From NCBI RefSeq assembly GCF_964340395.1, contig NC_135570.1, positions 16,552,822-16,616,821 on the forward strand: a DNA stretch of 64,000 bases. Reading direction: 5' to 3'. Source of the DNA: Glandiceps talaboti. Its lineage: Eukaryota; Hemichordata; Enteropneusta; Spengelidae. Made by a program: the position numbers and the translations under genes. The stretch's first letter is position 1. Each line of letters starts with the position of its first letter. The notes beneath the pieces are model-generated. The model did no database searches and was not told where the DNA came from. It was given only the letters and a program-made list of their open reading frames with translations. Positions 35,100-55,399 of the stretch are shown here, piece after piece.

Positions 35100-36425
35100 T
35101 TATAATAAACATTGTTTTATTGATAATCAACATTTAGCAAAGCAGGAAGTGAACATTCATAAACACATGGCATTTGAATTGCTTAAAACCATTTGGGTAT
35201 ACATTATCATCTAGCCACTTGTCCCTTAGATATGCAAATAACATTGTTAATTAATCAGCTCAAGTTAGATGTTGTTGGTATAATAACCAGACAGTCTTCT
35301 CTCCAGATAATTTACAAAGAAGAAAATTGTCACTTTTCATTTTCTCACATAATATGCAATAAGCAAATACTTTTGTGAGAAGAACACAGCATTACAGACA
35401 ACATGAAGGCCTACTCTTAACAACGCAAAGCCACCTAAATAATATATAACATAGAAACTACAGCAAGTTACTCATGTTTGCAAATGCAAATACGTTATTT
35501 CTGGATGGGTTTTGACAACATTTCAGTGAGGAAAGATGATTTGTTGGAAATTGAGATCTATGTACTTGTATGTTCTTGTGTTACATATGGGTAGGTAGAA
35601 GTCAGGCTTTACAAGATACAATGTCACTTTAGTAGAAGAGGATAATTCAACAAGAAAACCCTAGTGAAAATACAGATATTTACATGTCTTATGGAAAAAG
35701 TCTATCTGAGACAGGAATTGTATTATCTTGACGTACTCTTTATCGGTAGAAATGATACTATATAATTCAAATCATATCAAATATTTTGTTGGTGATTTGA
35801 ATCATTACTGAAGCTACATGTATGCTTCAATATTTACCTTGGGTCTGTTGCAATTATGGGAAGTCAGTGGAAAGTACTACATTTTGGGACAAATTTGTAA
35901 GAATCACATTTAAAAAGCATATATTACATGGAGAAATTGACTGATTTTACTCTTTGAAATATCTAAACATATTTTGATGACATCTACATAAAAGAATAAT
36001 AATATCACTATAGTACATTACACATATATATGACAAAATGAAATAATGTTAAATGATATCTATGCACTGTGGATATTATGCTTTGAAAAAGATTGAATTT
36101 ATATAGCTGTGAAAAATGTTATGATTTACAGAATCTCAAGTACTGTCATCAAAAATCACTTCTTTGGTTTATGTGTGTTTAAATCATTAAGTCCGTCATT
36201 GGATGTGGATGGGACTAACGGGTGCCAGTTATTTTTCATCAGATATTATATATCTGATCACCCCCTGTTGTCAGAATGGTCTAAACCCTTCACACAAAAC
36301 AATACTTTTTGACTGGTGCACTTGCAAGGTAGGGTTGATTGGGTGCAATTTGCATGTAGTAACAATATACAATCAGTGAGATTTCATGTTCTGCACAGCT
36401 GTTTGTGATCCAGGAAATATTCTCC
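35100..36425 (-). other. SKP1: Probable SKP1 3' UTR / downstream region
   Basis: On the - strand AATAAA occurs near 35115-35120 (TTTATT on +), about 1.3 kb after the SKP1 stop. It is a candidate end of a long 3' UTR. The small + strand frames here (35193-35378, 36109-36312) show no family resemblance. Confidence 0.35.
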
Positions 36426-43799
<7,374 letters not shown>

Positions 43800-43890
43800 C
43801 TTTAAAAAGTCTGAAATATCAAATGTGAAATAAAGACGCGGACGACGGCAACCATCAATTTTCTGTTGTTACGGCAGACACCGAAAACGT
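43800..43890 (-). promoter_or_regulatory. SKP1: Candidate non-coding SKP1 exon 1 / promoter
   Basis: On the - strand, comparatively CG-rich sequence (GTTGCCGTCGTCCGCGTC) leads to TTTTTAAAG/GTAAGAACG, a good donor at 43800. A second good - strand donor, TTCGAG/GTAAGAG, lies at 44183, so alternative first exons are possible. Exon limits are inferred. Confidence 0.35.
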
Positions 43891-45540
43891 GCTTGTATAA
43901 GTAGTACCCTTATTCGAACAGAGACTAGATATTTAATCTCTTTTATATTTTGTCTGTAAAATATAATTCTGCTCAATAAATGAAATATTCATAAAATTTT
44001 TAAACATTTTTTTCTTTCAGAAATAAACGCATATGCAATTCATTTATTTCGAACGCTATCATGCACAGTTTTTGTCTGAACGAGAGTATATAAATAAAAT
44101 AATGATTACTAAAGTGATCCACATATATATAAATTTGCGAGCTCACCACACAACTGAATTAACATATTTACTAAACTCTTACCTCGAAGGATGTCACATA
44201 CGTCCCGTAGTGTCTTGAGACTGGGTTTGATTATATCGTAAGAAATAATGAGAGCAGCATACATTTAACTGATTTACAATAAGGACTTACAAGTTATACT
44301 GAGTGCACAGTCACGTTTTGTTGAATCTCGCACAATCCCGTTTTGATGAACGACACATTGCGAGACTCTGATGGGGGAGGATATGATGAGCTGCTAGCGA
44401 ACTAAAATAACCAAATTTAGATTACTCGAACCAACAGAGGAAGATTTATCCTGCCATAAAATCGACTTTCGACGTTAAAAGTCACCCAGAAAGGAGAGTC
44501 GTATCGTAAGGGGTGCGCTTGACTATAAGGTAAAAGTCGTCAAAATACCAATTAATGAATTATATTTCTAATTTCATCCAACAGGTGACGAGCGACGGTT
44601 TATTGTCTTGTCATGTAAATAACTTCCTGTTTGTTTGAACCATAGCTTTTAATAAATGCGGGTCGCACAGTCTGCTTTAACAGTATTGTATGTTCTTAGA
44701 CCTGTAAAAATGTAAATACTGTGTAGGGTTCAATTTTGGTTAATTCGAAAGATCATCGTGCACGTGTCAGATGATGGATGTATTAGGCGAATACATCCAT
44801 TGTACAACGTATGTGAATCAACAAGTTATTGAATGAACATAATTCCATGTGTAGTCTTCGTTTCGATATTGTGATTACACACGTTTGTCATAATATGCAC
44901 GACATTTACAATACTAGTGTTGGAACCTGACACAACAACAAAACCACACACACAGAGTGTGACTCATCCAACAGTAACACTTGGTGAGATCTATCGTCGT
45001 GTCATGATGGTGATGTCGCCATCATTCAACACACGTGACTCAGAAGCAGTTTGTGGACATTACGTCATTCGATATATTTCGTCTGACACTTGTCAGACTC
45101 ACACATGTGTTTGAATATCGATTGTAACTTTGTCAGCTTTTGGCTTCTAATATGACGAAACAGCTTAGCGAGCTACATGTACAACATGTTATAGCTGTTA
45201 TGTTGCTTAGGAATATGGAAAATAGGAAAATAACGATATTTACAATAACGATAACGGGAAATAACATAAATATTGTATGATGTGTAACTAGTTACTTTGT
45301 AAGGTGCTCATCAATATGAATTATATTGAATATTTATTTCGCAATAGAGGCCATCGACCTAAAATACACATACAAACAAATAAAGCAAGACAAAAAGTAT
45401 AATGATTGCATACTTACATGGAACGAAAATATACAACTGAAAAACGTGTCAAGAATAACTTATGAAATGGGAAAGTTTTCTCTCAATCTAAATGTCTTAT
45501 AAATATACAATTACAAGTTGTCTTTTTGAGTTACAAAGAA
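43890..45540. promoter_or_regulatory. Divergent intergenic region between SKP1 and VAMP7
   Basis: SKP1 is read leftward and VAMP7 rightward from here. The first VAMP7 coding exon (47224) begins at an acceptor, so its non-coding first exon must lie to the left, most likely within 44.3-45.5 kb. No TATA box is obvious. The sequence has scattered CpG and is otherwise unremarkable. Confidence 0.4.
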
Positions 45541-45548
45541 GAGCTTGG

Positions 45549-47143
45549 TATAATATGATATAGAAGTTATTATAATGGGTGCCATGTTATTTACAATATG
45601 ATATATGATATACAAGTATTATAATGGGTGCCATGTTATTTACAATATGATATATGATATAGAAGTTATTATAATGGGTGCCATGTTATTTACAATATGA
45701 TATATGATATAGAAGTTATTATAATGGGTGCCATGTTATTTACAATATGATATATGATATAGAAGTTATCGTAATGGGTGCCATGTTATTTACAATATGA
45801 TATATGTTATAAGTTATTATAATGGGTGCCATGTTATTTACAATATGATATATGATATAGAAGTTATTATAATGGGTGCCATGTTATTTACAATATGATA
45901 TATGTTATAAGTTATTATAATGGGTGCCATGTTATTTACAATATGATATATGTTATAAGTTATTATAATGGGTGCCATGTTATTTACAATATGATATATG
46001 ATATAGAAGTTATTATAATGGGTGCCATGTTATTTACAATATGATATATGATATAGAAGTTATTATAATGGGTGCCATGTTATTTACAATATGATATATG
46101 ATATAGAAGTTATTATAATGGGTGCCATGTTATTTACAATATGATATATGATATAGAAGTTATTATAATGGGTGCCATGTTATTTACAATATGATATATG
46201 TTATAAGTTATTATAATGGGTGCCATGTTATTTACAATATGATATATGTTATAAGTTATTATAATGGGTGCCATGTTATTTACAATATGATATATGTTAT
46301 AAGTTATTATAATGGGTGCCATGTTATTTACAATATGATATATGTTATAAGTTATCATAATGGGTGCCATGTTATTTACAATATGATATATGTTATAAGT
46401 TATTATAATGGGTGCCATGTTATTTACAATATGTTTTATGATATAGCATTTATCATAATGGGTGTCATGTTATTTACAATATGATATATGATATAGAAGT
46501 TATCATAATGGGTGTCATGTTATTTACAATATGTTTTATGATATAGAAGTTATCATAATGGGTGCCATGTTATTTACAATATGATATATGATATAGAAGT
46601 TATCATAATGGGTGCCATGTTATTTACAATATGATATATGATATAGAAGTTATCATAATGGGTGCCATGTTATTTACAATATGATATATGATATAGAAGT
46701 TATTATAATGGGTGCCATGTTATTTACAATATGATATATGATATAGAAGTTATCGTAATGGGTGCCATGTTATTTACAATATGATATATGATATAGAAGT
46801 TATCGTAATGGGTGCCATGTTATTTACAATATGATATATGATATAGAAGTTATCGTAATGGGTGCCATGTTATTTACAATATGATATATGATATAGAAGT
46901 TATCGTAATGGGTGCCATGTTATTTACAATATGATATATGATATACAAGTATTATAATGGGTGCCATGTTATTTACAATATGTTTTATGATATAGAAGTT
47001 ATTATAATGGGTGCCATGTTATTTACAATATGTTTTATGATATAGAAGTTATTATAATGGGTGCCATGTTATTTACAATATGTTTTATGATATAGAAGTT
47101 ATTATAATGGGTGCCATGTTATTTACAATATGTTTTATGATTG
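45549..47143. repeat. ~50-bp minisatellite upstream of VAMP7 coding exon 1, ~32 copies
   Basis: Unit: GAAGTTATTATAATGGGTGC then CATGTTATTTACAATATGAT and ATATGATATA (50 bp). Variants are 47-bp ATATGTTATAAG copies and late TGTTTTATGATATAG copies; subtypes are clustered in runs, suggesting local expansions. Open frames across 46134-46484 on both strands are repeat readings. Confidence 0.96.
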
Positions 47144-47223
47144 TGAGGATCATGTTAATAATTGTGAGGTAGTTCATTTGTTTATTTCATAATTCTCCTT
47201 TTTTGTAGACTTGTTTCTTTCAG

Positions 47224-47388
47224 TAAAGACACAATGACGATTCTGTATAGTTGTGTGGCCAGGGGACCAACAGTATGTATTTTAGCAGAACACAGCATGA
47301 CATCAGGCAACTTTAAAGAAATTGCCAACTCAATGTTAAAGAACATTCCAAGCAGAGGAAATCAAAAGACAACATATACAGCAGAAAA
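47224..47388 (+). CDS. VAMP7: VAMP7 coding exon 1 (with 10 bases of 5' UTR)
   Basis: Acceptor TTTCTTTCAG, ATG at 47234. Encodes MTILYSCVARGPTVCILAEH, SMTSGNFKEIANSMLKNIPS and RGNQKTTYTAE, matching human MAILFAVVARGTTILAKHAW. Ends in phase 2 (GAA AA) at GTATGT. Confidence 0.93.
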
Positions 47389-47446
47389 GTATGTATCTTG
47401 ACTCTATAATTGTATTTTTAGTCTTGACTAGGTTCAAATGACTGTA

Positions 47447-47535
<89 letters not shown>

Positions 47536-50500
47536 TGTACACATGCACACAGATACATTCATATTAATATGATGTTCACAGGTTGGTAAATGCTAAATAT
47601 TTCAGGTATGATGTGGGGTACTAGTACATTTGTCATGTATTTCATTGACATGACATGTTATGATATGATGTGGGGTACTAGTACATTTGTCATATATTTC
47701 ATTGACATGACATGTTATGATATGATGTGGGGTACTAGTACATTTGTCATGTATGTCATTGGCATGTCATGATATGATGTGGGGTACTATTTGTATAAAG
47801 TGGCCATGTTGATGAAAATTAACTCTTTGTAAGTCATATTACCCTCTATAAAAGTGGTTATATAAATAAAAAATTGACTATTGAAGAAATACTTAACACC
47901 ATCAGTTAAGGAGAAGGCTATTATAGGTAAACCCAGGGCATGGTCATCCCATCATTACATAACAAGTTCAAATTTGCCCTACATAATGTTTTATGGGGAG
48001 ACTTGTAATGGCAACAGGTCTATTGAAATTAAGAAGTTTCTTCAAAATATTATCAAAAATGCAGAGCTGTTTGAATAGGTCAAGAATCCCATTGCCTGGA
48101 CAGCAAATATAATTTTGCTCTGACTATTCTCATTTCTGGGATCCATGAGTATTTCTGAAGAGCACTCCTAGTGGCCAAACTATGAATTCTTTTGTCTTTC
48201 CAATAACCAGAATAATCTAATAATAGAGTTGGTTTCTTATTTGCAGTCACTTATTCCATGTGATTGTGGACAATGGTATCATTTACATGTGTGCGACTTC
48301 AGACAAATTTCCCAGAGCACAAGCTTTTGCTTACCTTCAAGAAATCAAAAGGCATGTGAGCTTGGATACTGAGCTTGGTCCACAGGTACAATTTGCAGGT
48401 CCATATGAATTGAATAGTAGTTTGTCTCATGTGATGGCCAGGGAAATGGTAAGTTAATGTTTTGTACATACTATACAGAATTGTCATATTGGTATGATGT
48501 TATCTGTCATTGTGTCATGTATTTATCATGATTATTGTGTTGGTTGGAGGGATGTGATGTTGACTTGAATTCATAGAAAAACTGGAGAAAGTATTAAAAT
48601 CTTTAATTTGCTTAGTACTTAGTACTACATGTGTGTAAAAAATAATAAAAGTAAAATTAAACAAGTGCTAGCCTGTCTGATACTTGTGAACCATATGAAT
48701 ATTAATGAGAGAACTAAAAGGGAGAACAATAGACTCTACTACTCTAATAACTGATCATTGCCATATTTGGCAGTATTTAGTTAATTATGTTAGCAGTTTT
48801 CCTTCATGCCATATTTGGCAATATTTAAATCATTATATACTATGGTTGTGAAATGTAAGTAAATATTTCCATTTTTTTTCTCAAAGGAACGGTACTCAGA
48901 TGTGAAACAGGACACACTAACAACTCTTCAAAACCAGGTTGATGATGTGAAAGATGTAATGACTCAAAATATTGAGAAAGTACTAGAGAGAGGAGACAAG
49001 ATAGATACACTCTTGAGTAAAACAGATGACTTAGAAGCCAATGTAAGTCTATCAGTATGTTTAGTTGTCACATTGTGTTTACTCTCCTCAGACTTTCAAA
49101 CTGCTATTTTATGTTGAAATGTTTACAATATTAACCATATATATTTATTTATATTTTATCCTATTTTAAAAACTTCTTGAAAAAGCCTACTAAGTTGCAA
49201 AGCTAGTTATAAGATATTGACAGTACTATACTGTACAGTTGTTGGGTGTGTACATCTGATATTGTACAGTACTATATAATTGTTGGGTGTGTACATCTGA
49301 TATTGTACAGTACTATATAGTTGTTGGGTGTGTACATCTGATATTGTACAGTACTATATAGTTGTTGGGTGTGTACATCTGATATTGTACAGTACTATAC
49401 AGTTGTTGGGTGTGTACATCTGATATTGTACAGTACTATATAGTTGTTGGGTGTGTACATCTGATATTGTACACTACTATATAGTTGTTGGGTGTGTACA
49501 TCTGATATTGTACACTACTATATAGTTGTTGGGTGTGTACATCTGATATTGTACAGTACTATATAGTTGTTGGGTGTGTACATCTGATATTGTACAGTAC
49601 TATATAGTTGTTGGGTGTGTACATCTGATATTGTACAGTACTATACAGTTGTTGGGTGTGTACATCTGATATTGTACATTACTATATAATTGTTGGGTGT
49701 GTACATCTGATATTGACAGTACTATACTGTACAGTTGTTGGGTGTGTACATCTGATATTGTACACTACTATATAATTGTTGGGTGTGTACATCTGATATT
49801 GTACAGTACTATATAGTTGTTGGGTGTGTACATCTGATATTGTACACTACTATATAATTGTTGGGTGTGTACATGTGATATTGTACAGTACTATATAGTT
49901 GTTGGGTGTGTACATCTGATATTGTACAGTACTATATAGTTGTTGGGTGTGTACATCTGATATTGTACACTACTATATAATTGTTGGGTGTGTACATCTG
50001 ATATTGTACAGTACTATATAATTGTTGGGTGTGTACATCTGATATTGTACAGTACTATATAGTTGTTGGGTGTGTACATCTGATATTGTACAGTACTATA
50101 TAGTTGTTGGGTGTGTACATCTGATATTGTACACTACTATATAATTGTTGGGTGTGTACATCTGATATTGTACAGTACTATATAGTTGTTGGGTGTGTAC
50201 ATCTGATATTGTACAGTACTATATAGTTGTTGGGTGTGTACATCTGATATTGTACACTACTATATAATTGTTGGGTGTGTACATCTGATATTGTACACTA
50301 CTATATAATTGTTGGGTGTGTACATCTGATATTGTACAGTACTATACAGTTGTTGGGTGTGTACATCTGATATTGTACAGTACTATATAGTTGTTGGGTG
50401 TGTATATCTGATATTGTACAGTACTATACAGTTGTTGGGTGTGTACATCTGATATTGTACATTACTATATAATTGTTGGGTGTGTACATCTGATATTGAC

Positions 50501-53500
50501 AGTACTATACTGTACAGTTGTTGGGTGTGTACATCTGATATTGTACAGTACTATATAGTTGTTGGGTGTGTACATCTGATATTGTACATTACTATACAGT
50601 TGTTGGGTGTGTACATCTGATATTGTACATTACTATATAATTGTTGGGTGTGTACATCTGATATTGACAGTACTATACTGTACAGTTGTTGGGTGTGTAC
50701 ATCTGATATTGTACAGTACTATATAATTGTTGGGTGTGTACATCTGATATTGTACAGTACTATATAGTTGTTGGGTGTGTACATCTGATATTGTACAGTA
50801 CTATATAGTTGTTGGGTGTGTACATCTGATATTGTACATTACTATATAGTTGTTGGGTGTGTACATCTGATATTGTACAGTACTATACAATTGTTGGGTG
50901 TGTACATCTGATATTGTACAGTACTATACAATTGTTGGGTGTGTACATCTGATATTGTACAGTACTATACAATTGTTGGGTGTGTACATCTGATATTGTA
51001 CAGTACTATATAGTTGTTGGGTGTGTACATCTGATATTGTACAGTACTATACAGTTGTTGGGTGTGTATATCTGATATTGTACAGTACTATATAGTTGTT
51101 GGGTGTGTACATCTGATATTGTACAGTACTATATAGTTGTTGGGTGTGTACATCTGATATTGTACAGTACTATACAGTTGTTGGGTGTGTACATCTGATA
51201 TTGTACAGTACTATACAGTTGTTGGGTGTGTACATCTGATATTGTACAGTACTATATAGTTGTTGGGTGTGTACATCTGATATTGTACAGTACTATATAA
51301 TTGTTGGGTGTGTACATCTGATATTGTACAGTACTATACAATTGGTGGGTGTGTACATCTGATATTGTACAGTACTATATAGTTGTTGGGTGTGTACATC
51401 TGATATTGTACAGTACTATACAGTTGTTGGGTGTGTACATCTGATATTGTACAGTACTATATAGTTGTTGGGTGTGTACATCTGATATTGTACAGTACTA
51501 TACAGTTGTTGGGTGTGTACATCTGATATTGTACAGTACTATATAGTTGTTGGGTGTGTACATCTGATATTGTACACTACTATATAATTGTTGGGTGTGT
51601 ATATCTGATATTGTACAGTACTATGCAGTTGTTGGGTGTGTACATCTGATATTGTACAGTACTATATAGTTGTTGGGTGTGTACATCTGATATTGTACAC
51701 TACTATATAATTGTTGGGTGTGTATATCTGATATTGTACAGTACTATGCAGTTGTTGGGTGTGTACATCTGATATTGTACAGTACTATATAGTTGTTGGG
51801 TGTGTACATCTGATATTGTACAGTACTATACAGTTGTTGGGTGTGTACATCTGATATTGTACAGTACTATATAGTTGTTGGGTGTGTACATCTGATATTG
51901 TACATTACTATACAGTTGTTGGGTGTGTACATCTGATATTGTACAGTACTATATAGTTGTTGGGTGTGTACATCTGATATTGTACAGTACTATACAGTTG
52001 TTGGGTGTGTATATCTGATATTGTACAGTACTATATAGTTGTTGGGTGTGTACATCTGATATTGTACAGTACTATACAGTTGTTGGGTGTGTATATCTGA
52101 TATTGTACAGTACTATATAATTGTTGGGTGTGTACATCTGATATTGTACAGTACTATATAGTTGTTGGGTGTGTACATCTGATATTGTACAGTACTATAT
52201 AGTTGTTGGGTGTGTACATCTGATATTGTACAGTACTATATAGTTGTTGGGTGTGTACATCTGATATTGTACAGTACTATATAATTGTTGGGTGTGTACA
52301 TCTGATATTGTACATTACTATACAGTTGTTGGGTGTGTACATCTGATATTGTACATTACTATATAGTTGTTGGGTGTGTACATCTGATATTGTACAGTAC
52401 TATATAGTTGTTGGGTGTGTACATCTGATATTGTACAGTACTATACAGTTGTTGGGTGTGTACATCTGATATTGTGCAGTACTATATAGTTGTTGGGTGT
52501 GTACATCTGATATTGTACATTACTATATAGTTGTTGGGTGTGTACATCTGATATTGTACAGTACTATATAGTTGTTGGGTGTGTACATCTGATATTGTAC
52601 AGTACTATACAGTTGTTGGGTGTGTACATCTGATATTGTACATTACTATATAGTTGTTGGGTGTGTACATCTGATATTGTACATTACTATATAGTTGTTG
52701 GGTGTGTACATCTGATATTGTACAGTACTATACAGTTGTTGGGTGTGTACATCTGATATTGTACAGTACTATATAGTTGTTGGGTGTGTATATCTGATAT
52801 TGTACAGTACTATATAGTTGTTGGGTGTGTACATCTGATATTGTACAGTACTATACAGTTGTTGGGTGTGTACATATGATATTGTACAGTACTATACAAT
52901 TGTTGGGTGTGTACATCTGATATTGTACACTACTATATAATTGTTGGGTGTGTACATCTGATATTGTACAGTACTATATAGTTGTTGGGTGTGTACATCT
53001 GATATTGTACAGTACTATATAGTTGTTGGGTGTGTACATCTGATATTGTACAGTACTATGCAGTTGTTGGGTGTGTACATCTGATATTGTACAGTACTAT
53101 ACAGTTGTTGGGTGTGTACATCTGATATTGTACAGTACTATATAGTTGTTGGGTGTGTACATCTGATATTGTACAGTACTATATAGTTGTTGGGTGTGTA
53201 CATCTGATATTGTACAGTACTATACAATTGTTGGGTGTGTACATCTGATATTGTACAGTACTATGCAGTTGTTGGGTGTGTACATCTGATATTGTACAGT
53301 ACTATATAGTTGTTGGGTGTGTACATCTGATATTGTACAGTACTATATAGTTGTTGGGTGTGTACATCTGATATTGTACAGTACTATATAGTTGTTGGGT
53401 GTGTACATCTGATATTGTACAGTACTATACAATTGTTGGGTGTGTACATCTGATATTGTACAGTACTATACAGTTGTTGGGTGTGTACATCTGATATTGT

Positions 53501-54581
53501 ACAGTACTATATAGTTGTTGGGTGTGTACATCTGATATTGTACAGTACTATACAGTTGTTGGGTGTGTACATCTGATATTGTACATTACTATATAGTTGT
53601 TGGGTGTGTACATCTGATATTGTACAGTACTATATAGTTGTTGGGTGTGTACATCTGATATTGTACATTACTATACAGTTGTTGGGTGTGTACATCTGAT
53701 ATTGTACAGTACTATATAGTTGTTGGGTGTGTACATCTGATATTGTACAGTACTATACAATTGTTGGGTGTGTACATCTGATATTGTACAGTACTATACA
53801 GTTGTTGGGTGTGTACATCTGATATTGTACAGTACTATATAGTTGTTGGGTGTGTACATCTGATATTGTACAGTACTATATAGTTGTTGGGTGTGTACAT
53901 CTGATATTGTACAGTACTATATAGTTGTTGGGTGTGTACATCTGATATTGTACAGTACTATACAATTGTTGGGTGTGTACATCTGATATTGTACAGTACT
54001 ATACAGTTGTTGGGTGTGTACATCTGATATTGTACAGTACTATATAGTTGTTGGGTGTGTACATCTGATATTGTACAGTACTATACAGTTGTTGGGTGTG
54101 TACATCTGATATTGTGCAGTACTATATAGTTGTTGGGTGTGTACATCTGATATTGTACAGTACTATACAGTTGTTGGGTGTGTACATCTGATATTGTACA
54201 GTACTATATAGTTGTTGGGTGTGTACATCTGATATTGTACACTACTATATAATTGTTGGGTGTGTACACATATTGAAAAATGGTTGCAAAATTTTGCTCA
54301 GGCATGATCTAATTATTGTGTCAAATTGGTTTTAATTTCATCGTTTTTGACATTTTCTGAACTACATACTTTATTGTCAAAATGACTTTTGTTGCATAAA
54401 ATATTCCAATATTGTTTTTACTTAATTCTTACAGGCCCAAAGTTTCCAGAAATCTGCCAAGAAAGTCAGCAGCAAGATGTGGTGGAAGAACACACGTAAC
54501 ACGATTATTTTGGTAGTGGTTGTCTTGGTAGTACTAACTGTCCTTGTCTTAATCATTTTAGGAGCCACTGGTGTCATTTAG
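47234..54581 (+). CDS. VAMP7: VAMP7-like longin R-SNARE (whole coding region, 4 exons)
   Basis: Vesicle SNARE of late endosome/lysosome and exocytic fusion, tail-anchored. Coding exons: 47234-47388, 48247-48448, 48887-49042, 54435-54581; 660 nt, 219 aa plus stop (human VAMP7 220). The longin domain starts MTILYSCVARGPTVCILAEH and continues through HLFHVIVDNGIIYMCATSDK and FPRAQAFAYLQEIKRHV. The SNARE motif is TLTTLQNQVDDVKDVMTQNI then EKVLERGDKIDTLLSKTDDL, with Arg154 as the zero-layer arginine. A basic SAKKVSSKMWWKNTRN stretch precedes a single C-terminal membrane helix (about res 195-216). All junctions are in frame and GT..AG. The order longin-SNARE-TM and the length favour VAMP7 over short brevins. 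The candidate poly(A) signal is at 54949. Confidence 0.93.
47450..47531. repeat. (CA)n microsatellite in VAMP7 intron
   Basis: About 41 CA repeats just downstream of coding exon 1. Confidence 0.98.
47605..47790. repeat. 57-bp tandem repeat, ~3.2 copies
   Basis: Unit: ATGATGTGGGGTACTAGTAC then ATTTGTCATGTATTTCATTG then ACATGACATGTTATGAT; starts at 47608, 47665, 47722 and a partial at 47774. The 60-codon frame here is a repeat reading. Confidence 0.9.
48150..48215. repeat. Dispersed repeat copy in VAMP7 intron 2
   Basis: AGCACTCCTAGTGGCCAAAC then TATGAATTCTTTTGTCTTTC, the inverse of the sequence at 34055-34130. Confidence 0.7.
48247..48448 (+). CDS. VAMP7: VAMP7 coding exon 2
   Basis: Acceptor TTATTTGCAG. 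Encodes the rest of the longin domain: HLFHVIVDNGIIYMCATSDK, FPRAQAFAYLQEIKRHVSLD, TELGPQVQFAGPYELNSSLS and HVMAREM. Ends on a codon boundary at ATG/GTAAGT. Confidence 0.93.
48887..49042 (+). CDS. VAMP7: VAMP7 coding exon 3 (SNARE motif)
   Basis: Acceptor TTTTCTCAAAG. 52 codons, residues 120-171: ERYSDVKQDTLTTLQNQVDD, VKDVMTQNIEKVLERGDKID and TLLSKTDDLEAN, with the heptad coiled-coil pattern and central Arg154. Donor AAT/GTAAGT. Confidence 0.95.
49213..54268. repeat. 41-bp minisatellite filling VAMP7 intron 4, ~123 copies
   Basis: Unit: GTTGTTGGGTGTGTACATCT then GATATTGTACAGTACTATAT then A, extremely homogeneous. Variation is mostly at the unit end (TATATA/TATACA/TATATAATT; CAGTAC/CACTAC/CATTAC) and TACATC/TATATC. 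A longer variant (GATATTGACAGTACTATACT then GTACAG) recurs at about 49215, 49715, 50495 and 50660, indicating higher-order duplications. It covers about 5.06 kb of the 5.39-kb intron. Confidence 0.98.
54435..54581 (+). CDS. VAMP7: VAMP7 coding exon 4 (membrane anchor) and stop
   Basis: Acceptor TTAATTCTTACAG. Encodes AQSFQKSAKKVSSKMWWKNT then RNTIILVVVVLVVLTVLVLI and ILGATGVI, stop TAG at 54579. The sequence is a basic juxtamembrane region plus one hydrophobic helix ending three residues from the C-terminus. Confidence 0.94.
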   Translation, partial: AQSFQKSAKKVSSKMWWKNTRNTIILVVVVLVVLTVLVLIILGATGVI

Positions 54582-54948
54582 CAAATCTGTCACTTTGGTT
54601 TGTCCACTGATCAGTACAGTGAATGGTTTTCTGTATTAAATTAGTACATACGTGAATCTGAATGAGAACGGGTTCCAAATTTTACTTTGTATCTTTTAAA
54701 GTCTAGTTACTTCATATCATATCTTAAGTATACTCAAAATAGAAACATGCAAATTCACTTTCTTAAAGTGGCACAAGCTGAGTTTCTAAGCTTTTAATCC
54801 AAGTGAAAATACTAATACATACAATCATGATTAAAGTATTCTAGTATTGTTTGTGTAATTACATGCCTTCTGTGGTATTACAATTACAACATAAGACTTA
54901 CCGGTAGTATTGCATTGAAACGGTTTCCTTTACATTTTATATGCATAT

Positions 54949-54954
54949 AATAAA
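54949..54954 (+). terminator. Candidate VAMP7 poly(A) signal
   Basis: AATAAA 368 bases past the stop codon; first canonical hexamer downstream. Unverified. Confidence 0.4.
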
Positions 54955-55180
54955 TGATGTCATTGAATTGTTTAGAAGTATCTTACTACCAGGTTTGAGT
55001 TCAATAAGGAATTATACATCTTGTGGCAGATCTCGCATGATATGCAAATACACATAGCAATGGTCATTAAGCACATGTTTGTGGTCAATCTTTCACCTCG
55101 GTTTTGTCTGTTTACATGAAACCCAACATGTTCTTTTGAAAAGATTACTGTTTTGTGGCCATCCCCATTCATAAATCGTC

Positions 55181-55290
55181 ATGGAAAACATTGAAAATTT
55201 GAAAGTACTAGAACTAAAGAGCACTTTTCGAAAATATGGCTCGACAAGTTATAAGAAAAATATGCTCATTTCCCTCACCAAGGCAATTCA
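55181..55290 (+). pseudogene. Possible SAP-domain fragment
   Basis: MENIENLKVLELKSTFRKYG then STSYKKNMLISLTKAI resembles a SAP DNA-binding motif (l.vleLk..lrk.G.s..gkK..Li..l), which is common at the N-terminus of transposon-derived proteins. After about 35 residues the frame continues without recognisable similarity and stops at 55396. Weak evidence; could be chance. Confidence 0.3.
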
Positions 55291-55399
55291 TTTCTCGTAC
55301 AGTGCACTTCATTTGTGTAGTGGCAGATGCCTTCAGTGGGTCATCCTAATTACTGCCCGAGACCACCTGAGGTGCAAAATAGACTGCCTGAGATGAAAC

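Noticed and set aside
46134-46484. 94-97-aa frames on both strands
   Set aside because: Readings of the 50-bp minisatellite; perfectly periodic peptides.
49213-54268. Regular direct repeats that might suggest a CRISPR array
   Set aside because: Units are contiguous 41-mers without unique spacers, lie in an intron of a eukaryotic gene, and no cas genes exist. The same applies to the 51-, 50-, 67- and 43-bp arrays.
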